Below are positions 49,525 through 57,524 of a stretch of DNA of 61,866 nt, one piece after another (positions within the stretch are counted from its first letter, which is position 1; each line of letters begins with the position of its first letter). A program made the translations under genes and the position numbers. The DNA lies in NCBI GenBank assembly GCA_030692355.1, contig JAUYCF010000024.1, positions 1 to 61,866 of the forward strand, in the 5' to 3' direction. Origin of the DNA: Thiobacillus sp. Its GTDB lineage: Bacteria > Pseudomonadota > Gammaproteobacteria > Burkholderiales > Thiobacillaceae. A model generated the notes under the pieces. That model worked only from the letters and a program-made list of their open reading frames with translations, did no database searches and was not told where the DNA came from.

Positions 49525-51030
49525 ATGGATACCCTTCCCAGCTACGACGAACTCCCCTACGACAGCCTGCCGCTGCCCGAAACCCAGCCGGATTTTCTGG
49601 CGGCGGTGGCCAGGCTGCACGGCTTCGATGCGCCCGAGCCCAGCCGTTCGCGCATCCTCGAACTCGGCTGCGCGCAGGGCGGCAACCTGATTCCGCTGGC
49701 GTGGCGCTGGCCCGGGGCCGACTGCGTGGGGGTGGAATTGTCGCGCGTGCAGGCGGAGGCGGGTGCCGCTTTCGTCGAGGCGCTGGGACTGCCCAATGTC
49801 CGCATCCTGCACGGCGACCTCGCCGCGCTGCCGGACGATCTCGGCGAGTTCGACTTCATCATCGCGCATGGCGTGTTTTCCTGGGTGCCGCCGTCGGTGC
49901 AGCAGGCGCTGCTCGATGTGTGCCGGCGTCATTTGTCGCCGCACGGCATCGCCTACGTCAGCTTCAACGTCGCGGCTGGCTGGGAAAAACTCCAGCCGCT
50001 GCGCGCTGCGCTGACCGGGCGCACCGCAGCCGATCTGCCGGCGCCGGCGCGTTTTCAACAGGCGCTGCGCGTGCTGGACGAGCTGCAAGCCGAATGGAGC
50101 GATCCGGCCCTGCTGAAGGAAATCGCCTATCTCAAATCGGCCGCGCCGTCCTATCTGTTCCACGAATATCTCGCCGAATTCAATGCGCCGATGCGCTTCG
50201 GCGAATTTGCCGCGCAGCTGGATGCGCATGGCCTGCGCTACGTCGGCGAGGCCGGCCCGCGCAGCGCCGTGGTCGAGCTCGAAGATGCCTGGGGCCTGGT
50301 TCCGGAAGGCATGGCCGGGCGCTGGCTGGAGGCCGAGGCGGCACTCGACGAAGCGCTTGCCGTCCGCTTCCGCCGCGCGCTGATTGCGCGTGCCGACGCC
50401 CCCTGCGCGCGGCCGCCGCAGGCCGAAGCCTTGAGCGCGCTGGCGTTTTATGCCGACCTGCGCTGCGACGAGGAAATCGATCTGGAAGCGGCGAGCGGGC
50501 AGTGTTTCATCAACCCCGCAGGCAATGCCTTTTCCATCGCGCAACCCGTGATGAAGGCCGCGGCCGTGGCCCTGTCGGCCGCCTATCCCGGCTCGCTTGC
50601 GTATTCGGACTTGCTGGCAGCCGCCCGGCAGATGCTGGCCGAATATGGGGTGGGCGGGGACGTCGATGAGGCCGCCTTTCGCGATGCCCTGTTCCCGCTG
50701 GTCATGGCTCACTGCGTGATGCCCACCGTGACGGCCGTTGCGTACGCGAACGCGCCGGGCGAGCGTCCCTGTGCGCATGCGCTGGCGCGGCAGCAGGCAA
50801 ACGCGCCGAACTGGGTGGTGAGCGGCGCGCGCCAGGTGGCGATGGAACTGGACGTGCCGGGGCGCATCCTGCTCGGCATGCTGGATGGCCGCCGCACCGC
50901 CGATGAACTCGCGGCCGCCATGCGGCAGACACTGGCCGCACAGGGGCTGGCGCTGCCGCTGGAAACCGTCGGCGAACTGAGCCGGCAACAACTGTGGCTG
51001 TTTGCGCGCCAGGGCCTGCTGCTGGCGTAA
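49525..51030 (+). CDS. Class I methyltransferase with regulatory domain
   Basis: A 501-residue protein. The N-terminal half (about 40-150) is a SAM-dependent methyltransferase: ILELGCAQGGNLIPLAW is motif I and FDFIIAHGVFSWVPP the post-motif. A methyltransferase regulatory domain follows (about 215-300: YLFHEYLAEFNAPMRF), and the remaining C-terminus resembles the winged/PRMT-type tail of this family. The target, probably a protein or small molecule, is unknown. The ATG at 49525 follows a short leader; the gene is divergent from the DsbD-like fusion. Confidence 0.82.
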   Translation: MDTLPSYDELPYDSLPLPETQPDFLAAVARLHGFDAPEPSRSRILELGCAQGGNLIPLAWRWPGADCVGVELSRVQAEAGAAFVEALGLPNVRILHGDLAALPDDLGEFDFIIAHGVFSWVPPSVQQALLDVCRRHLSPHGIAYVSFNVAAGWEKLQPLRAALTGRTAADLPAPARFQQALRVLDELQAEWSDPALLKEIAYLKSAAPSYLFHEYLAEFNAPMRFGEFAAQLDAHGLRYVGEAGPRSAVVELEDAWGLVPEGMAGRWLEAEAALDEALAVRFRRALIARADAPCARPPQAEALSALAFYADLRCDEEIDLEAASGQCFINPAGNAFSIAQPVMKAAAVALSAAYPGSLAYSDLLAAARQMLAEYGVGGDVDEAAFRDALFPLVMAHCVMPTVTAVAYANAPGERPCAHALARQQANAPNWVVSGARQVAMELDVPGRILLGMLDGRRTADELAAAMRQTLAAQGLALPLETVGELSRQQLWLFARQGLLLA

Positions 51031-51178
51031 ATCAGGGGTGCCGGGGATGGGGCACTGGCGTTGACCGGGCTTGACGCCCGAGCGCTTCAAAATATCTCGG
51101 GGTGTGTGCCAGATCCCGCCCGGATGCCAGCGCGGCGGACGGCGCACCGGGGTGGTTTTGGGGCCGGACAGCGGTCCA

Positions 51179-51348
51179 TCAGGATCGTCCCGGCAACAGG
51201 GTCCGCAGCCGTGCACGCAGTGCGTCCATTTCTTCCAGCATGACGTCCGGGTGGTACTTGCGCGCCAGCCTGGGGAACGCTTTCTTGACCTCGTTCGCCG
51301 TGGCTTCCCGTGCACCCCGAGGATCTGGTAGTAGTCCTTGAACTGCAT
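51179..51348 (-). pseudogene. Frameshifted J-domain (DnaJ/CbpA-type) remnant
   Basis: From an ATG at 51348 with AGGAAGG upstream, the first 12 codons read QFKDYYQILGV, a J-domain start. One base then appears lost around 51303; in the shifted frame the sequence continues TANEVKKAFPRLARKYHPDV with the HPD motif intact, then stops at 51179-51181. The rest of a CbpA-type protein (substrate-binding domains) is missing. It is next to hsp20, as co-chaperone genes often are. A true single-domain J protein with a sequencing error is possible. Confidence 0.75.
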
Positions 51349-51525
51349 GTGCCTTCCTGACTGTGCGAATCGTGGCAGCTTGATCGGCTGGCGCGAGTCG
51401 CGCCAGGAGATTGAAAACACGCCTTCAACGCCTACATTGACAAGCTGGGCGCGCGCAAAGGGGGATCGAACAACATGGCGTATCGCTCGCGGAGCCGGAT
51501 CGCCATTCAATAAGGAGAATAAATC
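51349..51525. other. Remnant-containing gap before the small ORF
   Basis: Together with 51031-51178 this makes a gene-poor stretch around the J-domain remnant. One frame reads AFNAYIDKLGARKGGSNN and ends near 51512, like the tail of a lost gene; it has no start. Nothing else is recognised. Confidence 0.35.
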
Positions 51526-51672
51526 ATGAGCGGGAGCGTCGCCGTCCTTCGGGCCGAACTGCCCAAGGCCGAGGCCGAGGCCGGCAAGCGTCGCGCCATC
51601 GTCGTTTCCGGTCGAATGAGCCAGGGATTCCGCGTCTTGAAAAATGCGCGGACGGGTCTAGATTCCATGTAA
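51526..51672 (+). CDS. Small ORF upstream of hsp20 (48 residues)
   Basis: ATG at 51526 is preceded by AAGGAG at 8 bases, a good ribosome site. The product SGSVAVLRAELPKAEAEAGK and onwards is short and charged; I do not recognise it. It could be a real small protein, a leader of the hsp20 transcript, or the start of a decayed gene in this eroded stretch. Confidence 0.4.
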   Translation: MSGSVAVLRAELPKAEAEAGKRRAIVVSGRMSQGFRVLKNARTGLDSM

Positions 51673-51726
51673 GGTCGCTACGGCGGCTTGAGCTGGCATT
51701 TAAAAATTTTCGACAGGAGAAAAATT

Positions 51727-52173
51727 ATGGCCAATATCACCCGTTACGATCCCTTCGGTCTTGCCCGTATCGATCCTTTTGCGGACATCGATGACATGTT
51801 CAAGGGTTTTTTCATGCGTCCCGTTCTGTTCGAAGGCAAGCCGCAGATGGAGATCAAAATGGACTTGAAGGAGGATGACAAGGCCTATACCGTTCACGCC
51901 GAGATCCCGGGCATGAAGAAGGAAGATATCCAGGTCAGCATCGACGGCAACCGGGTTTCGATCAGCGCCGAAACCAGGACGGAGAAGGATGAAAAAAAGG
52001 GCGAAAAGGTCCTGCGCTCCGAGCGTTACTACGGCAAGGTGGCGCGCAGCTTCACCCTGGCGAACGACGTGGACGAAGCCAAGGCCAAAGCCAAGTACAC
52101 CGAAGGCGTGCTGGAATTGACGCTGCCGAAAAAGGAAGGCGCCGCCACGGCCAGGAAGCTGGCCGTCCAGTGA
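51727..52173 (+). CDS. Hsp20-family small heat-shock protein
   Basis: A 148-residue chaperone. The alpha-crystallin domain spans about 47-140, with YTVHAEIPGMKKEDIQVSID and the C-terminal GVLELTLPKKEG motif (the GVL-type end strand). It binds unfolding proteins as large oligomers without ATP. The ATG at 51727 follows CAGGAGAAAAATT; the frame from 51688 adds 13 residues without a ribosome site. It is followed by a strong terminator. The decayed J-domain gene upstream suggests a former chaperone cluster. Confidence 0.93.
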   Translation: MANITRYDPFGLARIDPFADIDDMFKGFFMRPVLFEGKPQMEIKMDLKEDDKAYTVHAEIPGMKKEDIQVSIDGNRVSISAETRTEKDEKKGEKVLRSERYYGKVARSFTLANDVDEAKAKAKYTEGVLELTLPKKEGAATARKLAVQ

Positions 52174-52193
52174 TTTTTCGCGACGCAGTCAAG

Positions 52194-52224
52194 GGCGGCG
52201 TCCTTCATCGGACGCCGCCTTTTT
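52194..52224 (+). terminator. Rho-independent terminator of hsp20
   Basis: GGCGGCGTCC (52194-52203) pairs with GGACGCCGCC (52210-52219) around a 6-base loop, followed by five T. Confidence 0.93.
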
Positions 52225-52286
52225 GATTCCGCACATCCTTCAGGCCTCGCCACCTTCTCCCACGGTTGCAGTAGGGGATCGTTTAT

Positions 52287-52784
52287 TTAACGCGGCGCCT
52301 GCCAGCAGTTGTTGTTGATCTGCCAGGTCATCGAGAGTTGCTCGCTGGCGGGGTACAGAACGTATTTGACGCCCATGTAGTCGGCGCCTTTGCGCCAGAA
52401 CATGGCCAGCAGGTTCTTTTCGCCGCTGGCGATGACGCTGGTATAGGGGATGACCTTGAGCGGACTGCCGTAGAGGTTGGAATAGTTCGAGGCGACGATG
52501 ACGAAGTGGCGGAAGGCCGGTTCGATTTCCTGGTCGAACGCCACCAGCTTGTCGTTGCAGAAGGTGAACAGGAAGCGGCGGCCGCCGGGGCTGTTGGGCA
52601 GGTCGTAGACAAACAGGCCGTCGTTGCCGACGGGCAGGGCCTTGTCGAAATTCCAGGTTTTGAGCGCCTGCTCGACCTCGGCGCGGCTCATGCCGTTTTT
52701 GAATTCGCCGATTTCCCACGCCAGGGCAGGCGGGACGAGCAGCAGCCCGGCAAGCAGGCCAAGCATTTTTATTTTCGTTGTCAT
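52287..52784 (-). CDS. Exported protein of unknown function (165 residues)
   Basis: A signal peptide (KIKMLGLLAGLLLVPPALA, cleavage near residue 22) leads a small soluble domain. The start EIGEFKNGMSRAEVEQALKTW resembles SmpA/BamE-like openings (weak), and two cysteines (FTFCNDK and NNNCWQ) might form a disulfide. I do not assign a family. The ATG at 52784 fits the signal peptide; upstream frames extend without support. It is 79 bases downstream of the DUF4197 gene and may share its transcript. Confidence 0.7.
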   Translation of the reverse strand: MTTKIKMLGLLAGLLLVPPALAWEIGEFKNGMSRAEVEQALKTWNFDKALPVGNDGLFVYDLPNSPGGRRFLFTFCNDKLVAFDQEIEPAFRHFVIVASNYSNLYGSPLKVIPYTSVIASGEKNLLAMFWRKGADYMGVKYVLYPASEQLSMTWQINNNCWQAPR

Positions 52785-52863
52785 GGCGATCCCGAATGCG
52801 GGGCGCGAACCCCGCTGAAGCTTGGTCCTGTGTGCCACATGGCGTGCGGCGATCTCGTCCACA

Positions 52864-53610
52864 TTACTTGCCGCTGACGGCGCCAAAGACTTTTTTCAGC
52901 AAGTCGCTGCCGGCCTGCATGGGGTTGGCGCGGATAGCCGTCTCTTTTTCCCCGATCAGGGTATAGAGCCGGTCGAGTGCCTGCTGGGTGACGTACTGCT
53001 CGACGCTGGCCTGCTTCCTGTCGATCAGGTCGAACTGCGCGGCCGCGCCGGCGTACTGGTTGTACTGCTGCGCCAGCCCGACCTTGTCGGTGCTGGCCTT
53101 GACGATGGGCCCGAAGCGCTCGGTGAGGCGGGCCTCGGTTTTCCTGCGGAAGAAGTCGGTGGCCGAGGTCTGCCCGCCGGTCAGGATGCCTCGGGCATCG
53201 TCCAGCGTCATCTCCTTCACCGCATCGACCAGCAGGGTTTTGGCTTCGGGCACCGCCGCCTCGGCGGCGCGGTTCATCGACAGCACCAGCTCGTCGGCCT
53301 GCCTGCCCATGCCGAGCATGCGCATGGCCTTTTCGGCTTTTTGCAGGCCGGGCGGCAGCGGGATTTTCAGCGCGGGGTTACCGAAGAAGCCGTCTTTCTG
53401 GCCGAGCTGGGCGACGGCGGCATCCGCCCCGCGGGTGAGCGCTTCCTTCAGTCCGGCGTTGATGTCGGCGGTGGAGAGTGCGTCGACCCCGCTGGCCGTT
53501 GGCTGGCTGGCGGGTTTGCCCAGAACGCCCTTCAGCATCTCGTTCCAGTCGAAGGCGTGGGCGGGCAGGGTCAGAGTGAGGCCGGCGGCCAGGATCATCC
53601 AGCGCTTCAT
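52864..53610 (-). CDS. DUF4197 exported protein
   Basis: A 248-residue protein with a signal peptide (KRWMILAAGLTLTLPAHA) and a mostly helical mature part: LSTADINAGLKEALTRGAD, FGNPALKIPLPPGLQKAEK and YNQYAGAAAQFDLI are DUF4197 signatures. It is periplasmic or envelope-associated with unknown function. GAGGAG seven bases before the ATG at 53610 supports this start over 53625. It lies upstream of the previous exported protein on the same strand. Confidence 0.87.
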   Translation of the reverse strand: MKRWMILAAGLTLTLPAHAFDWNEMLKGVLGKPASQPTASGVDALSTADINAGLKEALTRGADAAVAQLGQKDGFFGNPALKIPLPPGLQKAEKAMRMLGMGRQADELVLSMNRAAEAAVPEAKTLLVDAVKEMTLDDARGILTGGQTSATDFFRRKTEARLTERFGPIVKASTDKVGLAQQYNQYAGAAAQFDLIDRKQASVEQYVTQQALDRLYTLIGEKETAIRANPMQAGSDLLKKVFGAVSGK

Positions 53611-53761
53611 GGTGCATCTCCTCAAGTGATTCCTGAAACCGCGGTGCGCCCACCCTTACTCAACAAACCATTGGTTTCCTGCCGTTCTCCATGCCTGCGT
53701 GTCCCAAGGGATACCGTCCCTGCGGGACATATCTTCGTGGTGGGTTTTCAGGGTGATTGGA

Positions 53762-55156
53762 CTACAGCACCTCTGCAGCATAGTCCGCCAGGCGCGAACG
53801 TTCGCCCCGCTGCAGGGTGACGTGGCCGTTGTGCGGCCAGCCCTTGAAGTGGTCGACCACGTAGGTGAGGCCGGAGCTGCCTTCGGTGAGGTAGGGCGTG
53901 TCGATCTGCGAGATGTTGCCCAGGCACACCACCTTGGTTCCCGGCCCGGCGCGCGTGATCAGCGTCTTCATCTGCTTGGGCGTGAGGTTCTGCGCTTCAT
54001 CGATAATAAGAAATTTATTGAGAAAGGTGCGCCCGCGCATGAAATTCAGCGACTTGACCTTGATCCGGGAACGGACCAGGTCCTGCGTCGCCGCGCGTCC
54101 CCAGTCGCCGCCGTCGTCCTCGCTTTTGTTCAGTACGTCGAGGTTGTCTTCCAGCGCGCCCATCCACGGTGTCATTTTTTCTTCCTCGGTGCCGGGCAGA
54201 AAGCCGATGTCTTCGCCGACCGGCACGGTGACGCGGGTCATGATGATTTCACTGTAGAGCTTCTTGTCGAGCACCTGGGCCAGCGCGGCGGCCAGGGTCA
54301 GCAGGGTCTTGCCGGTGCCGGCCTGGCCGAGCAGGGTAACGAAGTCGATGTCGGGATCCATCAGCAGGTTGAGGGCAAAATTCTGCTCGCGGTTTCTGGC
54401 CGTGATGCCCCACACCGCATGTTTGGCATGGCTGTAGTCGATCAGAGTCTCGATTTCCGCCGTCTTGCCGGCGCCGACTTTTACCAAGGCCTGCAGGGGC
54501 TGGACGCCGTCCTGCCAGACGAATTCATTGACCAGCAGATCTGGGCAGAGCGGGCCCTTGATCCGATAGTAGGTTCGGCCGTCCTTCTTCCAGGACTCCA
54601 GACCCTTGCCGTGCGTGTCCCAAAAATCTTCAGGTAGCTCCAGGCTACCGGTATAGAGGAGATCAGTGTCTTCCAGTACCTTGTCGTTGAAGTAATCCTG
54701 TGCATCGAGGCCCAGTGCACGGGCCTTGATGCGCATGTTGATGTCCTTGGTGACCAGAATCACCGGCCGTTTTGGCTGCGTCTGATGCAGATGCAGCGCC
54801 ACGGCGATGATCTGGTTATCGGCGCGCGAAGTCGGCAGCGATGCGGGTAGGACACTGTTGATCGCTTCGGTTTGCAGGAACAGGCGCCCGGTCGCCAGCT
54901 CGTGCGAGGGTCCGGCCAGTTCGATGCCGTCTTTGATGCTGTCTTCACAGCAACTGACAATCTCGTCGAGCATGCGGCTGGTCTGGCGGGCATTGCGGGC
55001 CACTTCCGACATGCCCTTCTTGTTGGCGTCGAGTTCTTCGAGCGTCATCATCGGCACGTCGAGGTCGTGTTCCTCGAAGCGGAACAGGGAGAGCGGATCG
55101 TGCATCAGCACATTGGTGTCGAGCACAAACAGCTTGGTGGTGCGTTTGGCGTTCAT
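53762..55156 (-). CDS. PIN-PhoH protein (PhoH2-type RNA helicase/RNase)
   Basis: A 464-residue fusion. The N-terminal PIN nuclease domain (about 8-135) starts LFVLDTNVLMHDPLSLFRF, with the acidic metal-binding residues. The PhoH ATPase domain (about 240-460) has GQAGTGKT (Walker A), IIDEAQNLTPKQMKTLITR (Walker B) and RAGPGTKVVCLGN. PhoH2 proteins unwind and cut RNA and in mycobacteria are linked to toxin-antitoxin regulation. The ATG at 55156 gives the family N-terminus. It lies 22 bases after the peroxiredoxin gene on the same strand. Confidence 0.92.
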   Translation of the reverse strand: MNAKRTTKLFVLDTNVLMHDPLSLFRFEEHDLDVPMMTLEELDANKKGMSEVARNARQTSRMLDEIVSCCEDSIKDGIELAGPSHELATGRLFLQTEAINSVLPASLPTSRADNQIIAVALHLHQTQPKRPVILVTKDINMRIKARALGLDAQDYFNDKVLEDTDLLYTGSLELPEDFWDTHGKGLESWKKDGRTYYRIKGPLCPDLLVNEFVWQDGVQPLQALVKVGAGKTAEIETLIDYSHAKHAVWGITARNREQNFALNLLMDPDIDFVTLLGQAGTGKTLLTLAAALAQVLDKKLYSEIIMTRVTVPVGEDIGFLPGTEEEKMTPWMGALEDNLDVLNKSEDDGGDWGRAATQDLVRSRIKVKSLNFMRGRTFLNKFLIIDEAQNLTPKQMKTLITRAGPGTKVVCLGNISQIDTPYLTEGSSGLTYVVDHFKGWPHNGHVTLQRGERSRLADYAAEVL

Positions 55157-55178
55157 GGCACTCCGATCGGGAAAATCC

Positions 55179-55658
55179 TTACAGCGCTTGCAGGGCGGCC
55201 AGCACCTCGGCCGCATGGCCATCGGCCTTGACGGCGCGCCACTCGCGGGCCAGCTTGCCGTTGCGGTCGATCAGAAAGGTGCTGCGCTCGATACCCTTGA
55301 CCAGCTTGCCATACATGTTCTTCAGTTTGATGACATCGAACAGGATGCAGGCGGTTTCTTCGGCGTCGCTCAACAGTTCGAAGGGCAGCCCCAGTATGCT
55401 TTTGAAATTCTCATGCGACTTGATGCTGTCGCGCGACACCCCCCAGACGCTGCCGCCCGCCTGGATGAATTCGCCATGCAGGTCGCGAAACTGTTGCGCC
55501 TCGGTGGTGCAGCCGGGTGTGCTGTCCTTGGGATAAAAATAAATCACCAGCGGATTACCGCGTTGCGCGGAGAGGGTGAAGGTCTTGCCGGCGGTGGCCG
55601 GCAGGGAGAAGTCGGGAACTTCCAGGCCAACGGCGGAAGGAGTGGGTGAATTGCTCAT
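55179..55658 (-). CDS. bcp: Peroxiredoxin, Bcp/PrxQ type
   Basis: A 159-residue thiol peroxidase. YFYPKDSTPGCTTEAQQF carries the peroxidatic Cys50 with the conserved Pro and Thr. A second cysteine at the PrxQ position five residues later is absent; a later Cys (EETACILFD) may resolve the disulfide, or it works as a 1-Cys enzyme. It reduces hydrogen peroxide and organic hydroperoxides. It overlaps the deacetylase gene by 4 bases, so is coupled to it. Confidence 0.93.
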   Translation of the reverse strand: MSNSPTPSAVGLEVPDFSLPATAGKTFTLSAQRGNPLVIYFYPKDSTPGCTTEAQQFRDLHGEFIQAGGSVWGVSRDSIKSHENFKSILGLPFELLSDAEETACILFDVIKLKNMYGKLVKGIERSTFLIDRNGKLAREWRAVKADGHAAEVLAALQAL

Positions 55659-56584
55659 GTGGCATGCCTCCAGTCGGATAAAAATTCGTTGCCCTGCAAC
55701 AGCAGGGTGCCGTGGCGTCCTGGTACCTTGCCCACCACGATCTCATGTCGGGGAAGTTTATCCACGGCAAGGCCGGTAGCCAGCGTCTGAATAGATGTCA
55801 GTTCGTAGCCCTGTTCCCGCCAGCCGGTCAGTAATGCCTCGATCAGTTCGACACGCTGCGTCGCGCCGGGTTCGATGCGCAGGGTGAAGACATGGCCGGT
55901 CGGGGATGGCGTGGCGGTGAGCGCCAGCAATTGCTCGCACATGGAGTGCGGGTCAGGTTTTGCTGCATTGGCGAGTTCGTCCAGCGTGGGCAGGGTGGTG
56001 GGAAATTGCGGGCAGCGCACGATCTCGCCATGCCACACCGGTACAAAGGGATGGCGGCCGCGAGTGTCGCTGGCATAGGCGAAATTGCAGCGCTGGGTCA
56101 GGCGCAGGCTATGCGGATTGCCACGCCAGCCGGGGGCGGCATGCAGCAGGGGGGGCGTGGAGAAAATTTCCTCGAAAGCAGCCATGGCGCGCTTGAGCTG
56201 CGTTTCGCTCCAGGCAGGGCCAGCCTTGTCTACTTCGGCCAGCCAGCGCAGCGTGTCCCAGCCGTGCAGGCCAAGCTCGAAACCATGGTCGCGCACGCTG
56301 CGCAAAATGTCGGCACAGCGCCGGCCGATATTGGGTGCCGGCAGCAGGGTGCCGTAAAGCAGCGAGCGCAGTCCGAAGTGTTCTGTCAGCGTGGTGTTGC
56401 TGGCGCGACCATGCAATTGCGGTTGCCAGGCATGGCCGAGCGCCCGTCCGGAGCGGTCGGGGCCAAGGGCAAACACAAAGCTCGCGCCGGCGCGGTGGCG
56501 ACGCAGCAGGTCGGTCAGTACCGGCACGCCGTTACAGGCAGCGCAGTAGCTGGGAACTTCAATTTTGAGAGCGATGCGCGGCAT
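55655..56584 (-). CDS. Polysaccharide deacetylase, ArnD-like
   Basis: A 309-residue NodB-fold protein. RIALKIEVPSYCAACNGVP is the first strand with an acid residue; FELGLHGWDTLRW gives the metal-binding His; LHAAPGWRGN the catalytic-region loop. It closely resembles ArnD, which removes the formyl group from undecaprenyl-phosphate-formyl-aminoarabinose in lipid A modification. The usual arnBCAT genes are not here, so the substrate is uncertain. An ArnE/F-like transporter gene lies 70 bases upstream on the same strand. It has no signal peptide. Confidence 0.82.
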   Translation of the reverse strand: MPRIALKIEVPSYCAACNGVPVLTDLLRRHRAGASFVFALGPDRSGRALGHAWQPQLHGRASNTTLTEHFGLRSLLYGTLLPAPNIGRRCADILRSVRDHGFELGLHGWDTLRWLAEVDKAGPAWSETQLKRAMAAFEEIFSTPPLLHAAPGWRGNPHSLRLTQRCNFAYASDTRGRHPFVPVWHGEIVRCPQFPTTLPTLDELANAAKPDPHSMCEQLLALTATPSPTGHVFTLRIEPGATQRVELIEALLTGWREQGYELTSIQTLATGLAVDKLPRHEIVVGKVPGRHGTLLLQGNEFLSDWRHAT

Positions 56585-56654
56585 GGAGGGCTCGAAAATA
56601 CGGGGTTGAGATGACCATTACTGGCCTGCGGTGCAGGATCCTGGCCCGGTCAGC

Positions 56655-57026
56655 CTAGGAACGGGCAATCAGCCAGACGCCGAGGACGATGAAGCCGATG
56701 CCCAGCAGTTTCTGCGCGCCCAGCGGTTCGTTGAGCCAGGCCCAGGCGGCGAGGGCATTGATCAGGTAGCCGATCGACAGCATCGGGTAGGCAATGCTGA
56801 CCGGCACGCGCGAGAGCGCCATGATCCAGACAACCAGGCTGATGGCATAGCAGGTCATGCCGGCCAGGATGGCGGGGTGCATGGCCAGCTTGATGCCGAC
56901 GGGGAAGGCGTTCTGCCAGTGAAACTCGAAATGGCCGATGGCGTTGGTGCCGGCCTTCAACAGCAGCTGGGCGACGGCATTCAGCAGCACGCCGGTAAGC
57001 ACCAGGCTCAAGCTGACGGCATTCAT
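56655..57026 (-). CDS. ArnE/ArnF-like small membrane transporter
   Basis: A 123-residue protein with four predicted helices, of the EamA/SMR fold: LVLTGVLLNAVAQLLLKAG at the start and IGYLINALAAWAWLNEPLG later, a pattern of ArnE/F undecaprenyl-aminoarabinose flippase subunits and other small drug/metabolite transporters. Its stop is 70 bases before the ArnD-like gene. Its start overlaps the next upstream gene by 4 bases. A shared role in lipid-linked sugar handling is likely. Confidence 0.82.
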   Translation of the reverse strand: MNAVSLSLVLTGVLLNAVAQLLLKAGTNAIGHFEFHWQNAFPVGIKLAMHPAILAGMTCYAISLVVWIMALSRVPVSIAYPMLSIGYLINALAAWAWLNEPLGAQKLLGIGFIVLGVWLIARS

Positions 57027-57409
57027 GGGGCGGACGAAATTTCGATGATCAACGCCGCGGCCACTACGCGGCCCTCGGTCATCAGGATGTTATAGGTGCG
57101 GCAGGCGGCCTGTGTATCCATCACTTCGATGTTACGGCCGGCTTCGATCAGCGGCCGCAGCAAGGCGGGCGAGGGAAAGCGTTGCCGGCTGCCGGTGCCG
57201 AGCAACAGGACATCGCAACGCAGCGTCGCCAGTGGTTCGAGGTGGGCATGGGCGAGCGCGGCGAAGTCGTCCGGACCCCAATCCAGGTCGAGATGGTCTG
57301 GCAGCAGCAGCAGGCTGCGCCGCAGTTCGCGGCCGTCTACGGAGACGTGGTGGTCGCCATAGCCGGTGACGGCGTGGCGGGTGCTGAGCGAGTCGTCGTG
57401 AAGTTTCAA
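57023..57409 (-). CDS. Mth938-like (DUF498) protein
   Basis: A 128-residue protein of the Mth938/Xcc1710 fold: VSVDGRELRRSLLLLPDHL, LLLGTGSRQRFPSPAL and MDTQAACRTYNILMTEGR are conserved segments. Related proteins bind unknown ligands; one eukaryotic relative is a complex I assembly factor. It leads a leftward unit with the ArnE/F-like, ArnD-like, peroxiredoxin and PhoH genes. The ATG at 57409 is about 115 bases from the divergent aminotransferase start. Confidence 0.88.
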   Translation of the reverse strand: MKLHDDSLSTRHAVTGYGDHHVSVDGRELRRSLLLLPDHLDLDWGPDDFAALAHAHLEPLATLRCDVLLLGTGSRQRFPSPALLRPLIEAGRNIEVMDTQAACRTYNILMTEGRVVAAALIIEISSAP

Positions 57410-57524
57410 GGCGGTGGCGTGTGGTGAGAACGTAATTTCTGATCGTTGGGTTGCCGCGGTTCTGGCTCAGGCTGGGTTAAGATTATAACCTTTCACTTTT
57501 ATCGCCTTCGTGCCCCAAACCACC

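Noticed and set aside
49495..51510. Long open frame on the minus strand opposite the methyltransferase gene
   Set aside because: It is a GC-rich shadow frame of low-complexity Arg/Gln/His-rich sequence, while the plus strand holds clear methyltransferase motifs.
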